Assembly: GCA_036560145.1 (NCBI GenBank)
Contig: DATBRV010000123.1
Coordinates: 45,405-109,404, forward strand
DNA: 64,000 nt
Origin: DATBRV01 sp036560145
GTDB lineage: Bacteria > Myxococcota_A > UBA9160 > SMWR01
Reading direction: 5' to 3'
Shown here: positions 35,136-44,035 of the stretch, in pieces
Layout: each line of letters opens with the position of its first letter
Position numbering within the stretch: the stretch's first letter is position 1
The notes under the pieces: model-generated
What the model saw: only the letters and a program-made list of their open reading frames with translations
What the model was told of the DNA's origin: nothing
Database searches by the model: none
Translations under genes and position numbers: made by a program

Positions 35136-36893
35136 CTACGGCAGCGCTGCGGCCGTCGCGACCTGGAAGCGCGGCGAGGCCGCCGCTTCGAAGCGCCCCT
35201 GCGCGTGCGTGACGGCGAGCAGGCGGCCCTGGTCCCAGGGGCCGCTGCGCTGGATCCGGTGGCCGCGCCGCGCGAGCTCCGCGAGGACGCCGTCCTCCAT
35301 TCGGCTCTCCGCCGTCAATAGACCCGGCTGCGCGAGACGCGGATGGAACGAGCTCGGCATGTGGGAGCTGTGCAGCGTCGGCGCGTCGATCGCTTCCTGT
35401 AGATCCGCCGCCCCGAAATCGACGAGCGCGAGGAAGAAGAGCAGCGCCCATTGATCCTGCTGGTCGCCCCCGGGCGTGCCGAAGGCCATCCGCCGCCCGT
35501 CGGGGAGCAGCGCGAGCGAGGGCGAAAGCGTCGTCCGAGGGCGCTTGCCCGGCAGCAGTGAATTCGGGTGCTCCGGATCGAGCACGAACATCTGGGCGCG
35601 GGTACCCACGGGAAAGCCCAGCTCCGGGATCACCGGCGAGGTCGGCACCCAGCCGCCGCTCGGGGTCGCGCAGACCAGGTTCCCGGCGGCGTCGGCGGCG
35701 ACCAGCTGGGTCGTGTCACGGCGCCCCAGGGCGGCCGCCAGGGATTGGGGCTCGGCAGGCGCATCCCCGGCCGGCGCCAACCGCGGCCAGCCCTCCGGAA
35801 GCTTCCCGATTCCCGGCCGCAGCTCGAGCGAGGCCTGCTGCGGATCGACCAGCGCGCGACGGGCCTGCGCGTAGGCTTCCGACAGCAGGAGATCGAGGGG
35901 CACCTTCTCGAAGCGCGGATCGGCGTACACCGCCTCGCGGTCGGCGAAGGCGAGCTTCGCGCACTCGGCCCAGGTGTGCAGCGCGTCGGCGGTGCCCGCG
36001 CCCATCGCGGCGAGGTCGAAGCCCTCCAGCAGTCGGAGCTGCTGGAGGAACACCGGCCCCTGGCTCCAGGGTCCGCACTTCCAGACCCGCGCTCCGCGAT
36101 AGTCGCACGTGACCGGCTCCTCGATTCCGCCCTGGTAGCCGGCGAGATCCTGCGCCGTCAGCAGACCTCCGTGCTCGCGGCCGGTGGCGTCGCGCACCGG
36201 CTGCGCGAGGAAGCGCTCGATCTGCTCGGCGGGGCGGCCGCGATAAAAAAAGTCGCGGGCGGCGCGGATCCCCGCCTCGCGCGAGCCGCTCGCCGCGCGC
36301 TCGGCGCGGATCAGCGCGTCGAAGAATTCCGCGAGGGGCGGGTTCGTCTGGCGCTCGCCGACCTCGCGCACCGGCAGGTAGAGCTTCGCGCTGCTCGGCC
36401 ACTGCTCCCGGAAGCGCGGCTCGCAGAAGCGCAGGATCAGGCGCAGGAACGGGTACATCGGGAAGCCGCGAGCGGCGAGCCCGCGCGCCGGCGCGAGCAC
36501 GTCCTCGAGCCGCCGGGTGCCGAAGCGCTCGAGCAGCCGGGACCAGGCGTCGAGCGCGGCGGGGATGGTCGCCGCCAGCAGGCCATCGGGGGGAATGCAG
36601 CTGACGCCCCGCTCGCGCATCGCCGCGAGCGTGGCGGCGGCCGGGGCCGGGCCCTGCCCCGAGATCGCCCAGCTGCGGTCCGCGGCCGCGTCATACACGA
36701 GAATGGGTACTTCGCCCGCCGGCCCGTTCTGGGTCGGCTCCAGCACCTGGAGCGCGAAGCCCATCGCGCAGGCGGCGTCCGCGGCGTTGCCGCCGCTGGC
36801 CAGCTCCTGCGCGCCGATCTGCGTCGCCAGGTAATGGCCGGCCGACACGGCGCCGCCATGGCCGCGCAGCGTCGGTCGCGTGGTGAAGCTCAC
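35136..36893 (-). CDS. gamma-glutamyltransferase family protein
   Basis: A 585-residue Ntn-hydrolase of the gamma-glutamyltransferase family, which autocleaves and then transfers or hydrolyses the gamma-glutamyl group of glutathione and related compounds. It has GGNAADAACAMGFALQVLEP near the N-terminus, the autocleavage/nucleophile Thr394 in RRDTTQL, GWVPTSPVIPELG, and the small-subunit stretch PGKRPRTTLSPSLAL. No clear signal peptide is present, so it may act in the cytoplasm, unlike E. coli Ggt. The GTG start lies 6 nt after TAGAAT. It diverges from an esterase gene with only 39 bp between starts. Confidence 0.9.
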   Translation of the reverse strand: MSFTTRPTLRGHGGAVSAGHYLATQIGAQELASGGNAADAACAMGFALQVLEPTQNGPAGEVPILVYDAAADRSWAISGQGPAPAAATLAAMRERGVSCIPPDGLLAATIPAALDAWSRLLERFGTRRLEDVLAPARGLAARGFPMYPFLRLILRFCEPRFREQWPSSAKLYLPVREVGERQTNPPLAEFFDALIRAERAASGSREAGIRAARDFFYRGRPAEQIERFLAQPVRDATGREHGGLLTAQDLAGYQGGIEEPVTCDYRGARVWKCGPWSQGPVFLQQLRLLEGFDLAAMGAGTADALHTWAECAKLAFADREAVYADPRFEKVPLDLLLSEAYAQARRALVDPQQASLELRPGIGKLPEGWPRLAPAGDAPAEPQSLAAALGRRDTTQLVAADAAGNLVCATPSGGWVPTSPVIPELGFPVGTRAQMFVLDPEHPNSLLPGKRPRTTLSPSLALLPDGRRMAFGTPGGDQQDQWALLFFLALVDFGAADLQEAIDAPTLHSSHMPSSFHPRLAQPGLLTAESRMEDGVLAELARRGHRIQRSGPWDQGRLLAVTHAQGRFEAAASPRFQVATAAALP

Positions 36894-36899
36894 GCGGGT

Positions 36900-36905
36900 A
36901 TTCTA
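36900..36905 (-). promoter_or_regulatory. -10 TAGAAT for the gamma-glutamyltransferase gene
   Basis: Minus-strand TAGAAT lies 6 nt before the GTG start, with no Shine-Dalgarno site between: a probable leaderless mRNA. Confidence 0.5.
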
Positions 36906-36932
36906 GTCGGGATCCACCTGCCGGAGAAACCG

Positions 36933-37859
36933 ATGCCGCTCGACCCCCAGGCCCGCGCCGTCCTCGATCAGATCCCCGTGATCAGCGACGAGGTCCTGCT
37001 CGCGCTCACCCCCCCGCTGCTGCGTCAGGCGATGGCGGCGATGCCCGGCAGCACGGGCCCCGTCGAAACGGTGGCGCGCGTCGAGAACCGCACGCTCCCC
37101 GGCCCCGCCGGCGAGATCCCCGTGCGGATCTATGCCCCGAGCGAGGCCCGCCGGCTCCCGGCGCTCGTCTACTTCCACGGCGGCGGCTTCGTGATCGGCG
37201 GCCTCGACACGCACGACGGCACCTGCCGCAGCCTCGCGAACGCCATCGGTTGCAGCGTGGTGTCGGTCGATTATCGCCTGGCCCCCGAGCACAAGTTCCC
37301 GGCCGGGCCCGAGGATTGCTACGCGGCCACGCGCTGGGTGGCCGAGAAGGGCGCCGAAATAGGGGTGGATGGCTCGCGCGTCTGCGTCGGCGGCGACAGC
37401 GCGGGCGGCAACCTCGCGGCGGTGGTGGCGCTGATGGCGCGCGATCGCCGCGGCCCGGCATTGCGCCACCAGCTGCTCGTCTACCCCGTCGCGAATCACG
37501 ACTTCACGACGGCCTCCTACGAGGAGAACAAGCAGGGCTACCTGCTCTCGCGCGAGATGATGCGCTGGTTCTGGAACCACTACCTGGCGCGCCCGGAGGA
37601 CGGCAAGCTCGCCTACGCCTCGCCGCTGCGCGCGGCGAGCTTCGCGGGCCTGCCGCCGGCGCACGTCGTCACCGCCGGGTTCGACCCGCTGCGCGACGAA
37701 GGCGAGGCGCTCGCCGCCCGGCTCGCACAGGCCGGCGTGCCGACCACGCAGGTCCGTTACGAAGGCATGTTCCACGGCTTCTTCTCGATGGGCGCGATGA
37801 TCGACGCGGGCAAGCGAGCGCTCGAGGAAGCCGCCGCGGCGGTGCGGGCGAAGCTCTAG
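36933..37859 (+). CDS. alpha/beta hydrolase, hormone-sensitive lipase family
   Basis: A 308-residue cytoplasmic carboxylesterase of the HSL/BDS family IV. It has the oxyanion-hole motif FHGGGFVIGG, YRLAPEHKFPAGPEDCYAA, the nucleophile elbow GGDSAGGNLA, the acid in AGFDPLRDEG and the catalytic His in YEGMFHGFFSM. It hydrolyses short acyl esters; the natural substrate is unknown. A CCGGAGAAACCG stretch supplies the ribosome site for the ATG. The GFA-family gene follows 41 bp downstream on the same strand and may be co-transcribed. Confidence 0.93.
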   Translation: MPLDPQARAVLDQIPVISDEVLLALTPPLLRQAMAAMPGSTGPVETVARVENRTLPGPAGEIPVRIYAPSEARRLPALVYFHGGGFVIGGLDTHDGTCRSLANAIGCSVVSVDYRLAPEHKFPAGPEDCYAATRWVAEKGAEIGVDGSRVCVGGDSAGGNLAAVVALMARDRRGPALRHQLLVYPVANHDFTTASYEENKQGYLLSREMMRWFWNHYLARPEDGKLAYASPLRAASFAGLPPAHVVTAGFDPLRDEGEALAARLAQAGVPTTQVRYEGMFHGFFSMGAMIDAGKRALEEAAAAVRAKL

Positions 37860-37900
37860 CGCGGCTTGCGCGACCGAGTCCACCCATCAGAGGAGTCTGC

Positions 37901-38335
37901 ATGCCCAGCGAATCGACCTACCGGGGAACCTGCTTCTGCAAGGCCGTCGAGATCGAGGCGACCGGCGCGCCAGCGGTGATGGCCTTCTGTCATTGCGGGT
38001 CTTGTCGCACCTGGCTGAGCGCGCCGATCCACGGCGCGACACTCTGGCCGGCCGCGAAGGTTCGAGTCACCAAGGGCGCCGATCAGCTCGGGGTGTTCAA
38101 GAAGACGGAGGCGAGCCACCGCCAGTTCTGCAAGCGGTGCGGGGGACGCGTGCTGGTAGGGCACCCGGCCATCGGCATGATCGACGTCTTCTCGATCGTG
38201 TTACCCGACCTCGCGTTCCAGCCGACGATGCACGTTCACTACGGCGAGAAGGTGCTCGCGCTGCGCGACGGGCTTCCCAAGTTCAAGGACTTCCCGAAGG
38301 AGTTCGGGGGTTCGGGCGAAACCCTGCCCGAATAG
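37901..38335 (+). CDS. GFA-family zinc protein
   Basis: A 144-residue member of the GFA (glutathione-dependent formaldehyde-activating) fold family. The zinc ligands are in place: CFCKAVE, CHCGSCR and CKRCGG. The family name comes from one enzyme; most members bind zinc and are of unknown function, so formaldehyde activation should not be assumed. The ATG has a strong AGAGGAGT site 8 nt upstream. It converges on the luciferase-like gene, with a palindromic GCCGGGATCCCGGGC-type hairpin (38346-38362) between the stops that could end both transcripts. Confidence 0.9.
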   Translation: MPSESTYRGTCFCKAVEIEATGAPAVMAFCHCGSCRTWLSAPIHGATLWPAAKVRVTKGADQLGVFKKTEASHRQFCKRCGGRVLVGHPAIGMIDVFSIVLPDLAFQPTMHVHYGEKVLALRDGLPKFKDFPKEFGGSGETLPE

Positions 38336-38360
38336 CGTCTGGTAGAGCCGGGATCCCGGG

Positions 38361-39359
38361 CTAGAGCAACAGCTCCGCCATCAGGCGCAGGGCCTTCGGG
38401 TCCTGGGTGCCGAGCAGCAACGTCTTCACCGGGCTGGCCTTCCAGATCTCGAGCCTATCGCGGATCCGCTCGGCGGGGCCCACCAGCGCGATCTCGTCGG
38501 CCAGCTCGCTGGGCACCGCGGCGATCGCCTCGGCGCGCTTGCCGGCGAGGAAGAGATCCTGCACGCGGTGGGCGGCCTCGCCGTAGCCCATGCGCTCCAT
38601 CAGTTCGAGATGGAAGTTCTTCTCCTTGGCGCCCATGCCGCCCAGGTAGAAGGAGAGGCTCATCTTGATCGGCAGCATCGCCTTCTCGACGTCGTCGCCG
38701 AGGATCACCGAGCAGGTCGCGGCGATGTCGAACTCGGGCTTCGCGTTTCGCAGCGAGTCCTGGTAGAGACCCATGCGCGAGGGCGGGATGAACATCGGGA
38801 GCCAGCCGTCGGCGATCTCGGTGGCCAGCCGCACATTTTTAGGCCCCTCGGCCCCCATGTAGATCGGGATGTGCGTGCGCAGCGGGCGCGTGATCAGCTT
38901 GAGCGGCTTGCCGAGCCCCGAGCCGCCCTTGAGCGGGAGCTGGTAGTGCTCGCCGTCGTAGCGCAGCGGCTACTCGCGGCGGTGGATGCGGCGCAGGATC
39001 TCGACGAACTCGCGGGTCCGCGCCAGCGGCTTCGGGAAGGGCTGCCCATACCAGCCCTCGACCACCTGCGGGCCCGAGACGCCGATGCCGAGGATCAGGC
39101 GCCCGTGCGAGAGGTGATCGATCGTCATCGAGGTCATTCCGACACAGGCAGGTGTGCGCGCCGAGATCTGCATCACGGCCGTGCCGAGCTTGATGCGGGT
39201 GGTGCGGGCGCCGATCCAGCAGAGCGGCGAGAAGGCGTCCGAGCCGTAGGCCTCCGCGGTCCAGACCGAGTCGTAGCCGAGGCGCTCGGCCTCCAGCACC
39301 GTCTCGATCGGGTCGCTCGGCCCGGCCATCCAGTAACCGACCATCAGCCCCAGCTTCAT
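38361..39359 (-). pseudogene. luciferase-like (F420-type) oxidoreductase interrupted by an amber codon
   Basis: The full reading is about 332 codons of an LLM-class, probably F420-dependent, oxidoreductase: MKLGLMVGYWMAGPSDP, SVWTAEAYGSDAF, ILGIGVSGPQVVEGWYGQP, later PIYMGAEGPKNVRLATEIADGWLP. One in-frame TAG at 38970-38972 falls between HRRE and PLRYDGEHYQLP, where relatives usually have Glu, Ala or Lys; GAG or AAG to TAG is a single change. The frame is intact on both sides, so this is a nonsense mutation, a sequencing error or suppression, not a frameshift. If real, the products are a 129-residue fragment and an untranslated remainder. The upstream region holds repeats E and F. Confidence 0.85.
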
Positions 39360-39376
39360 CGCGGATCTCCGTTCTT

Positions 39377-39425
39377 GGTGAACGACGTTCGCCTTCGGCT
39401 CACTGCGCGTGGCGCTCCGCGCCAC
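39377..39425 (+). repeat. dispersed core+hairpin repeat, copy E
   Basis: GTGAACGACGTTCGCC, TTCGGCTCACTGCGC, then a 7-bp hairpin GTGGCGC, TCC, GCGCCAC. Confidence 0.75.
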
Positions 39426-39471
39426 TTGCCGGATGCGTCAACGGCGCCGAGCCGGTCGACGGGTCTTGCAA

Positions 39472-39530
39472 GGCCGCTTTCCGAAGCGGCCGCGCAGCGA
39501 GGCGGAGCCGAGCGTAGTTCACTCGAGCCG
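39472..39530 (-). repeat. dispersed core+hairpin repeat, copy F
   Basis: Minus-strand GTGAACTACGCTCGGC, TCCGCCTCGCTGCGC, then an 8-bp hairpin GGCCGCTT and AAGCGGCC. It faces copy E across about 46 bp, the same inverted layout as copies B and C. Confidence 0.75.
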
Positions 39531-39538
39531 GGAGGTTA

Positions 39539-40186
39539 TCAGAGGATCGCGAGTCGGCCCTCGACGTACTCGTCGATGGCGCGCGTCGACTGCGCGGGCG
39601 GATGGGCGAAGGCCATCGCGACCCGGTCGCCGTCCTGCCGCAGCACACGCGCGCGGGTCGAGACCATGCGGCCGAGGGGCAGCGGGAAGATCAGGTTCAG
39701 CTCGAGCCCGGGCGGCATCGCCTCCAGCGTGCGGAACAGGCAGCCCCCGCGCGAGAGCGTGAGCAGCGCTCCCGTCCAGCGACGGTCCGCGCGCGTGCAA
39801 CGCGCCGGCAGCAGCGTCGGGGCGCGCACCGCGTGGCGCGGCGTCGGCTCGAGCGCCTTCTGGAGCAGCGGATAGAGGGCGCTCACCTCGGCGGGGCGCG
39901 CCACGCAGCCGATCACGCGGGGGTCCTGGAGCACCCTCGGCCGGCCTCCGGTCAGCACGATTACCGGGGTGCGCGGCAGGTAGTTCTCGTCGGGGAGCTT
40001 CTCGAGATGGCGCTCGTCGACGATGCGCAAGTCCGGCTCCCAGTGGTCGTCCGAAAAGCGTCCCTGGGTCGTCACGGGCACGATCCGGTAGCCGAGCCCC
40101 TCGAGCACCCCGCGGGCGCGGGGCGCGAAGGCGTGGGAAGGGACGTAGGAGGCCAGGGTCCGCCGGCCGAGGTCGCGACTGCGCAT
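39539..40186 (-). CDS. PilZ-like protein with a degenerate receiver-like N-domain
   Basis: A 215-residue cytoplasmic protein. The N-terminal ~110 residues have the strand-helix rhythm of a receiver-like domain (TPVIVLTGG, VIGCVARPAEVSALYPLLQKAL) but no phospho-Asp. The C-terminal part resembles a PilZ domain: TRADRRWTGALLTLSRGGCLF, which contains the LSxGG element, then LNLIFPLPLGRMVSTRARVLR. The usual RxxxR c-di-GMP motif is imperfect (RCTRADRR), so nucleotide binding is uncertain. The start ATG has a TATCGA -10-like hexamer 5 nt upstream. It diverges from a CRP/FNR gene. Confidence 0.7.
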   Translation of the reverse strand: MRSRDLGRRTLASYVPSHAFAPRARGVLEGLGYRIVPVTTQGRFSDDHWEPDLRIVDERHLEKLPDENYLPRTPVIVLTGGRPRVLQDPRVIGCVARPAEVSALYPLLQKALEPTPRHAVRAPTLLPARCTRADRRWTGALLTLSRGGCLFRTLEAMPPGLELNLIFPLPLGRMVSTRARVLRQDGDRVAMAFAHPPAQSTRAIDEYVEGRLAIL

Positions 40187-40258
40187 GGGCCTCGATAGAT
40201 CGGCAGCCCGGCGGGAAGATTGAGGCCCGTCGTAGGCCGGGCCGTCGGGCTGCCGGTG

Positions 40259-40264
40259 TATGCT
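40259..40264 (+). promoter_or_regulatory. -10 TATGCT for the CRP/FNR gene
   Basis: TATGCT lies 6 nt before GTG 40271, with no ribosome site between. It decides the start: the upstream TTG at 40220 would put the -10 inside the coding region. Confidence 0.5.
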
Positions 40265-40270
40265 GTGCGC

Positions 40271-40981
40271 GTGCCGACGCTGTCGCGAGAGGAAAAGCGC
40301 CGTCTGATCGGGAGCGTGACGCTCTTTGCCGGGCTCTCCGACAAGGATCTCGACGCGCTGATCGCGGTCGCGCGCAACACGCGGCTCGCCGCCCGCGAGC
40401 GGCTCTTCCACAAGGGCGACGAGGGCACGCAGGTCTACGTCGTGATCCGGGGCCGGCTGAAGGCCCTCACCACCTCCGACGAGGGAGACGACGTCGTCTT
40501 CAGCATCCTCGGCGAAGGCGAGGTGTTCGGCGAGATCGCGCTGCTCGGCCGCCCGCAGCGCACCGCCACCGTCACCGCGATCACTCCCTGCGATCTGCTG
40601 GTGATCGACCGCCGCGATTTCCTTCAGTACCTGCGCAGCCATCCCGAAGCGTCGATCGAGCTGCTCGCGGTGCTCGCCGAGCGCCTCAAGCGCGTGAGCG
40701 AGCTGGTCGAGGACACCCTCTTTCTCAACCTCCCGGTGCGGCTCGCGAAGAAGCTCGTGCACCTGGCGCGCTCGTACGGCGAACGCCTCGACGACGGCGT
40801 GAAGATCGACCTCAAGCTCTCGCAGGAGGAGTGGGGCGATCTGGTAGGCGCGTCGCGCGAGAGCATCAACAAGCAGCTCCGCGAATGGATCGAGACCGGA
40901 CTGATCACGCTCGAGCAGGGTTACGTGGTGATCCATCGCCCGCGGGAGCTCGAACGGCTCGCTGGAGTCGTGATCACCTGA
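40271..40981 (+). CDS. CRP/FNR-family transcription regulator
   Basis: A 236-residue CRP/FNR-type regulator: a cyclic-nucleotide-binding beta-roll (RERLFHKGDEGTQVYVVIRG, GEVFGEIALLGRPQRTATVTA), a dimer helix (LLAVLAERLKRVSELVEDTLF) and a winged helix (LSQEEWGDLVGASRESINKQLREW). It lacks the N-terminal Cys set of FNR, so oxygen sensing by an Fe-S cluster is unlikely. The phosphate-cassette Arg (RPQRTA) is present, consistent with cyclic nucleotide binding. The stop overlaps the start of the phosphatase gene (TGATG), so the two are coupled and may act together. Confidence 0.9.
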   Translation: MPTLSREEKRRLIGSVTLFAGLSDKDLDALIAVARNTRLAARERLFHKGDEGTQVYVVIRGRLKALTTSDEGDDVVFSILGEGEVFGEIALLGRPQRTATVTAITPCDLLVIDRRDFLQYLRSHPEASIELLAVLAERLKRVSELVEDTLFLNLPVRLAKKLVHLARSYGERLDDGVKIDLKLSQEEWGDLVGASRESINKQLREWIETGLITLEQGYVVIHRPRELERLAGVVIT

Positions 40982-41709
40982 TGCAGCGCAGCGTCGAGCT
41001 CGAGGGCTGCCACAACTTTCGCGATCTCGGCGGGTATCCAACGCGAGCGGGAGGCCGGCTGCGCTGGCGCATGCTGTTCCGCAGCGACGCGCTTCACCAC
41101 CTGACGGCCGCGGACGTCGCCCGCCTGCGCGGCGAGATCGGCCTCGGCCACGTCGTCGATCTGCGCTCGAGCGGGGAGATCGCCATCGACGGACGCGGGC
41201 GGCTGGCGGCGGAGTCGATCCGCATGCACCACCTCCCGCTCTTCGACGGCGCGGGCACGGCGAGCGCCGATCTCGGCGCGCAGCTCACGCTCTCCGATCG
41301 CTACTTCCTGATGACCGAGCACGCCAAGCGCCCGATCGCGCGCGTGATCCAGACGCTCTCCGAGGCCGAGGCGCCGGCGGTCTACCACTGCGCGGCGGGA
41401 AAGGACCGCACCGGCGTGGTCTCGGCGGTGCTGCTGGGGCTGCTCGGCGTGGCGGACGAGATCATCGTCGCCGACTACGCGGCCACCCAACAGAACCTCG
41501 ACGCGATCATCGCCCGGCTGATGGCGAGCGAAGGCTATCAGGGCATGCTGGAGAACCTGCCGCCGGACACCCTGCACGCCGAGCCCCAGACGATGATCTC
41601 GCTGCTCGAGCGCGTGGGCGAGAAGTACGGCTCGATGCGCGGCTACGTGCGCGAGATCGGCGTCCCCGACGACGCCGTCGAACGCCTCGAGCGCCGCCTG
41701 CTCGAATAG
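40981..41709 (+). CDS. tyrosine-phosphatase-like protein (PTP3 type)
   Basis: A 242-residue protein of the bacterial tyrosine/serine phosphatase family (MptpB/LipA-like). It begins GCHNFRDLGGYP, the family's N-terminal signature, and has the P-loop HCAAGKDRTG with nucleophile Cys137 and Arg143. MptpB-like enzymes accept phosphotyrosine, phosphoserine and phosphoinositides. It starts at an ATG that shares one base with the regulator's stop. It converges on a sensor kinase gene, with repeat copy G between. Confidence 0.9.
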   Translation: MQRSVELEGCHNFRDLGGYPTRAGGRLRWRMLFRSDALHHLTAADVARLRGEIGLGHVVDLRSSGEIAIDGRGRLAAESIRMHHLPLFDGAGTASADLGAQLTLSDRYFLMTEHAKRPIARVIQTLSEAEAPAVYHCAAGKDRTGVVSAVLLGLLGVADEIIVADYAATQQNLDAIIARLMASEGYQGMLENLPPDTLHAEPQTMISLLERVGEKYGSMRGYVREIGVPDDAVERLERRLLE

Positions 41710-41711
41710 CG

Positions 41712-41765
41712 GGCCGCAAGCGGGCGAAGCCCGCGCGCAGCGAGCCGCAGGCGAGCGAAGTTCAT
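41712..41765 (-). repeat. dispersed core+hairpin repeat, copy G
   Basis: Minus-strand TGAACTTCGCTCGCC, TGCGGCTCGCTGCGC, then a hairpin GCGGGC, TTC, GCCCGC. It lies between two convergent genes and may act as a bidirectional terminator. Confidence 0.75.
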
Positions 41766-43495
41766 CAAACCGGAAGGCGGACCCGGAAGCGGCTGCCGCG
41801 GCCGAGCTCGGATTCCACCTGGATCTCGCCGCCGTGGCTGCGGATGATGTGGTAGGCGATGCCGAGGCCGAGCCCGGTGCCCTCGCCCACGCGCTTGGTG
41901 GTGAAGAACGGATCGAAGATGCGCTCGAGATGCTCGGGCGCGATTCCGCAGCCATCGTCCTCGACCTTCACGGTCACGAATTCACCGCGCGCCTCGGTCG
42001 CGATCCGGATCGTGCCGCCGTCGGAGATCGCCTGACCGGCGTTCACGATCAGGTTCAGGAACACCTGCTTGATCTCCTGCGGGACGCAGGCGATCGGCGG
42101 GAGCTCGACGTAGTAGCGCTCGACGCTGGCGCGGCCGCGCAGCTGCGCCGCCGCCATGTGCAGCACGTCCTCCAGCAGCTGGTTGAGATCCGTGGGCTCC
42201 CGCAGCTGATGGCCGGCGTGCGAGAACCCCTTCACCCCGCGCACGATCTCCGCCGCCCGGTCGACGCCATCGACCGACTCCTCGATCAGCTCTTCGCCCT
42301 CGGCGAGCAGCTCGCGCTGCGCCTCGGCCCGTCCCGCCTGCTCGAGCTCGCTGCGCACCGTCTTCCAGTGGCTCGCGAGCTGCGAGAGGTTCGAGCGCAC
42401 GAAGGCGATCGGGTTGTTGATCTCGTGCGCGATCCCGGCGGCCAGCTCGCCCACCGCCGCCAGTCGCGCCGACATCACCAGCCGGCTGCGCAGCTGGGCG
42501 ACGTCGCGCAGGTCGCGCACCACCAGCACGCGACCGATCAGATAGCCCTGCCGGTCGCGAAGTTCGGAAGTGGCGATCGAGACCGGGATGGAATCGCCCG
42601 AAGCGCGCAGCAACGTGCGCTCGCCGCCATCGCCGGGGACGTCGCCGAGCTCGTTCCCGAGCAGCCGCTCGACGCCCATCGCGACCAGCTCCTGGGCCGG
42701 ATGCCCGCTGATCGCCGCCAGGCCGGGGTTCGCCGAGCGGATCCTGCCGTCCGGATGCAGCAGCGCGACGCCGTCGGGGAGCGTCGCCAGGATCTCCTCG
42801 GCGAAGGTGCCGGGGGTGAGCAGCGAGTGTCCGAAGCGCAGCGTGTTCCAGAGCGCGATCGCGCCGAGGGTCGCCATCGCGCTGGTCGCCAGCCGGGGCA
42901 CCTGGATCCCGAGGCACGGCAGCAGGACGTCCGTCACCGAGGCGGCGCAGATCGGTGTCGCGATCCCGAGCGCGAGCCACGGCTTCTGGCGCCGCTCCGC
43001 CGGCGACGAGAGCTTGCGGAAGAGCTGCCGCACCACGACGAGCGAGGAGAGGATCCCGAGCATGGAGACCGCGAACATGACGGGGTGCGCGGGCCCGATC
43101 ACGTAGCCCCAGCCCCAGGGCGTCTGCACCATGTCGCGGATCATCCAGGGCGTGAACCAGGTGATGGCGACGAAGACGAACGAGGCGACGTAGAGCGGCG
43201 GCACCAGCCGGCGCAGACGCGGCCAGGCGCCGCCCTCCGCCTCGAGGAAGAGCTGGAGCACGACCGGTCCGTGGAACAGCCAGCCGGGAGCCGAGGCGCG
43301 CACCCAGGCGAGCGCGGTGGCGCGGTCGCCCGAGAGGTTCCAGGCCAGCTCGCTGATCGCCCAGTAGGACGACACGAAGAGCAGGGCGGCGCCGCGCCGG
43401 CTGGCGCGCCCGCGCGGATCGCGAGCCAGGATTCCCCCCGCACAGACGGCGGAGACGATCGCGGCCGTGGCCACCAGCAAGACGTACGCGTGCAT
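41765..43495 (-). CDS. membrane sensor histidine kinase with seven-helix N-domain and PAS
   Basis: A 576-residue sensor kinase. The first ~215 residues form about seven membrane helices, like the 7TM N-domains of histidine kinases; the ligand is unknown. Then come a PAS domain (LLHPDGRIRSANPGLAAISGH), a dimerisation domain with phospho-His in AAGIAHEINNPIAF, and an ATPase domain (NLIVNAGQAI, DDGCGI, RIFDPFFTTK, GTGLGLGIAY). There is no receiver domain and no cognate regulator next to it. The ATG at 43495 lies 66 bp after rfaE2 on the same strand, so it may be the last gene of the envelope-sugar transcript. Confidence 0.92.
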   Translation of the reverse strand: MHAYVLLVATAAIVSAVCAGGILARDPRGRASRRGAALLFVSSYWAISELAWNLSGDRATALAWVRASAPGWLFHGPVVLQLFLEAEGGAWPRLRRLVPPLYVASFVFVAITWFTPWMIRDMVQTPWGWGYVIGPAHPVMFAVSMLGILSSLVVVRQLFRKLSSPAERRQKPWLALGIATPICAASVTDVLLPCLGIQVPRLATSAMATLGAIALWNTLRFGHSLLTPGTFAEEILATLPDGVALLHPDGRIRSANPGLAAISGHPAQELVAMGVERLLGNELGDVPGDGGERTLLRASGDSIPVSIATSELRDRQGYLIGRVLVVRDLRDVAQLRSRLVMSARLAAVGELAAGIAHEINNPIAFVRSNLSQLASHWKTVRSELEQAGRAEAQRELLAEGEELIEESVDGVDRAAEIVRGVKGFSHAGHQLREPTDLNQLLEDVLHMAAAQLRGRASVERYYVELPPIACVPQEIKQVFLNLIVNAGQAISDGGTIRIATEARGEFVTVKVEDDGCGIAPEHLERIFDPFFTTKRVGEGTGLGLGIAYHIIRSHGGEIQVESELGRGSRFRVRLPV

Positions 43496-43561
43496 CGCCG
43501 TTCCGACGCGGGAATCCGCCTCGGATGGATCGGCCGGACCGGGAGGCCTCTTGAAGGAGCC

Positions 43562-44035
43562 CTAGGGCCCCAGACGGCGGATCAGCTCGGAGCTCGAATG
43601 GGTCTTCGGGTCGCCGGCGATCACGACGCGGCCGCCATAAGCCAGGACCACGTCGCGCTCGGGGACCGTCTCGGGGGTCCAGTCGGTTCCCTTCACGTGG
43701 ATCTCGGGCCGCAGCCTGGCCAGCAATGCCGCTGCGGTGGGCTCTCCGAAGCTGGTCACGAAGTCCACTCCCTCGATCGCGGAGACCAGCTCCATCCGCT
43801 CGGCCAGCGGCACCAGCGGCCGCCCGTCGCCCTTGTTGGCGCGCGCCGAGGCGTCGTCGTTGAGCGCGACCACCAGCAGATCGGCGAGCCCGCGCGCCTC
43901 GCGCAGCAGCCGCAGGTGGCCGACGTGCAGGACGTCGAAGCAGCCGTTGGTGAGGGCCACCCGCGCGCCGCGCGCGCGCGCCTGCTCGAGCAGCGGCACC
44001 AGCTCGCGGGAATCGGGCAGCACGCGGGCCGTCAC
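43562..44035 (-). CDS. rfaE2: D-glycero-beta-D-manno-heptose 1-phosphate adenylyltransferase
   Basis: A 157-residue nucleotidyltransferase equal to the C-terminal half of bifunctional HldE, making ADP-heptose for LPS core. It has the HxGH-type motif in NGCFDVLHVGHLRLL, LNDDASAR and the KGTDW and SSSELIRRL segments. In this organism kinase and adenylyltransferase are evidently separate, as in Burkholderia-type pathways; no hldA is in the window. The GTG overlaps the heptosyltransferase stop by GTGA, directly linking ADP-heptose supply with its use. Confidence 0.92.
   Translation of the reverse strand: MTARVLPDSRELVPLLEQARARGARVALTNGCFDVLHVGHLRLLREARGLADLLVVALNDDASARANKGDGRPLVPLAERMELVSAIEGVDFVTSFGEPTAAALLARLRPEIHVKGTDWTPETVPERDVVLAYGGRVVIAGDPKTHSSSELIRRLGP

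Noticed and set aside
35568..36932. Long plus-strand open frame upstream of the esterase
   Set aside because: It is antisense to the gamma-glutamyltransferase gene and low-complexity; the esterase start at 36933 has a ribosome site and the conserved N-terminus.
38970..38972. Amber codon as pyrrolysine
   Set aside because: The site is a variable surface position in the luciferase-like family, and there is no pyl gene or methylamine context; nonsense mutation is simpler.
40220..40270. TTG 40220 as start of the CRP/FNR gene
   Set aside because: The added residues are not family-like and it would bury the TATGCT -10 inside the coding region.
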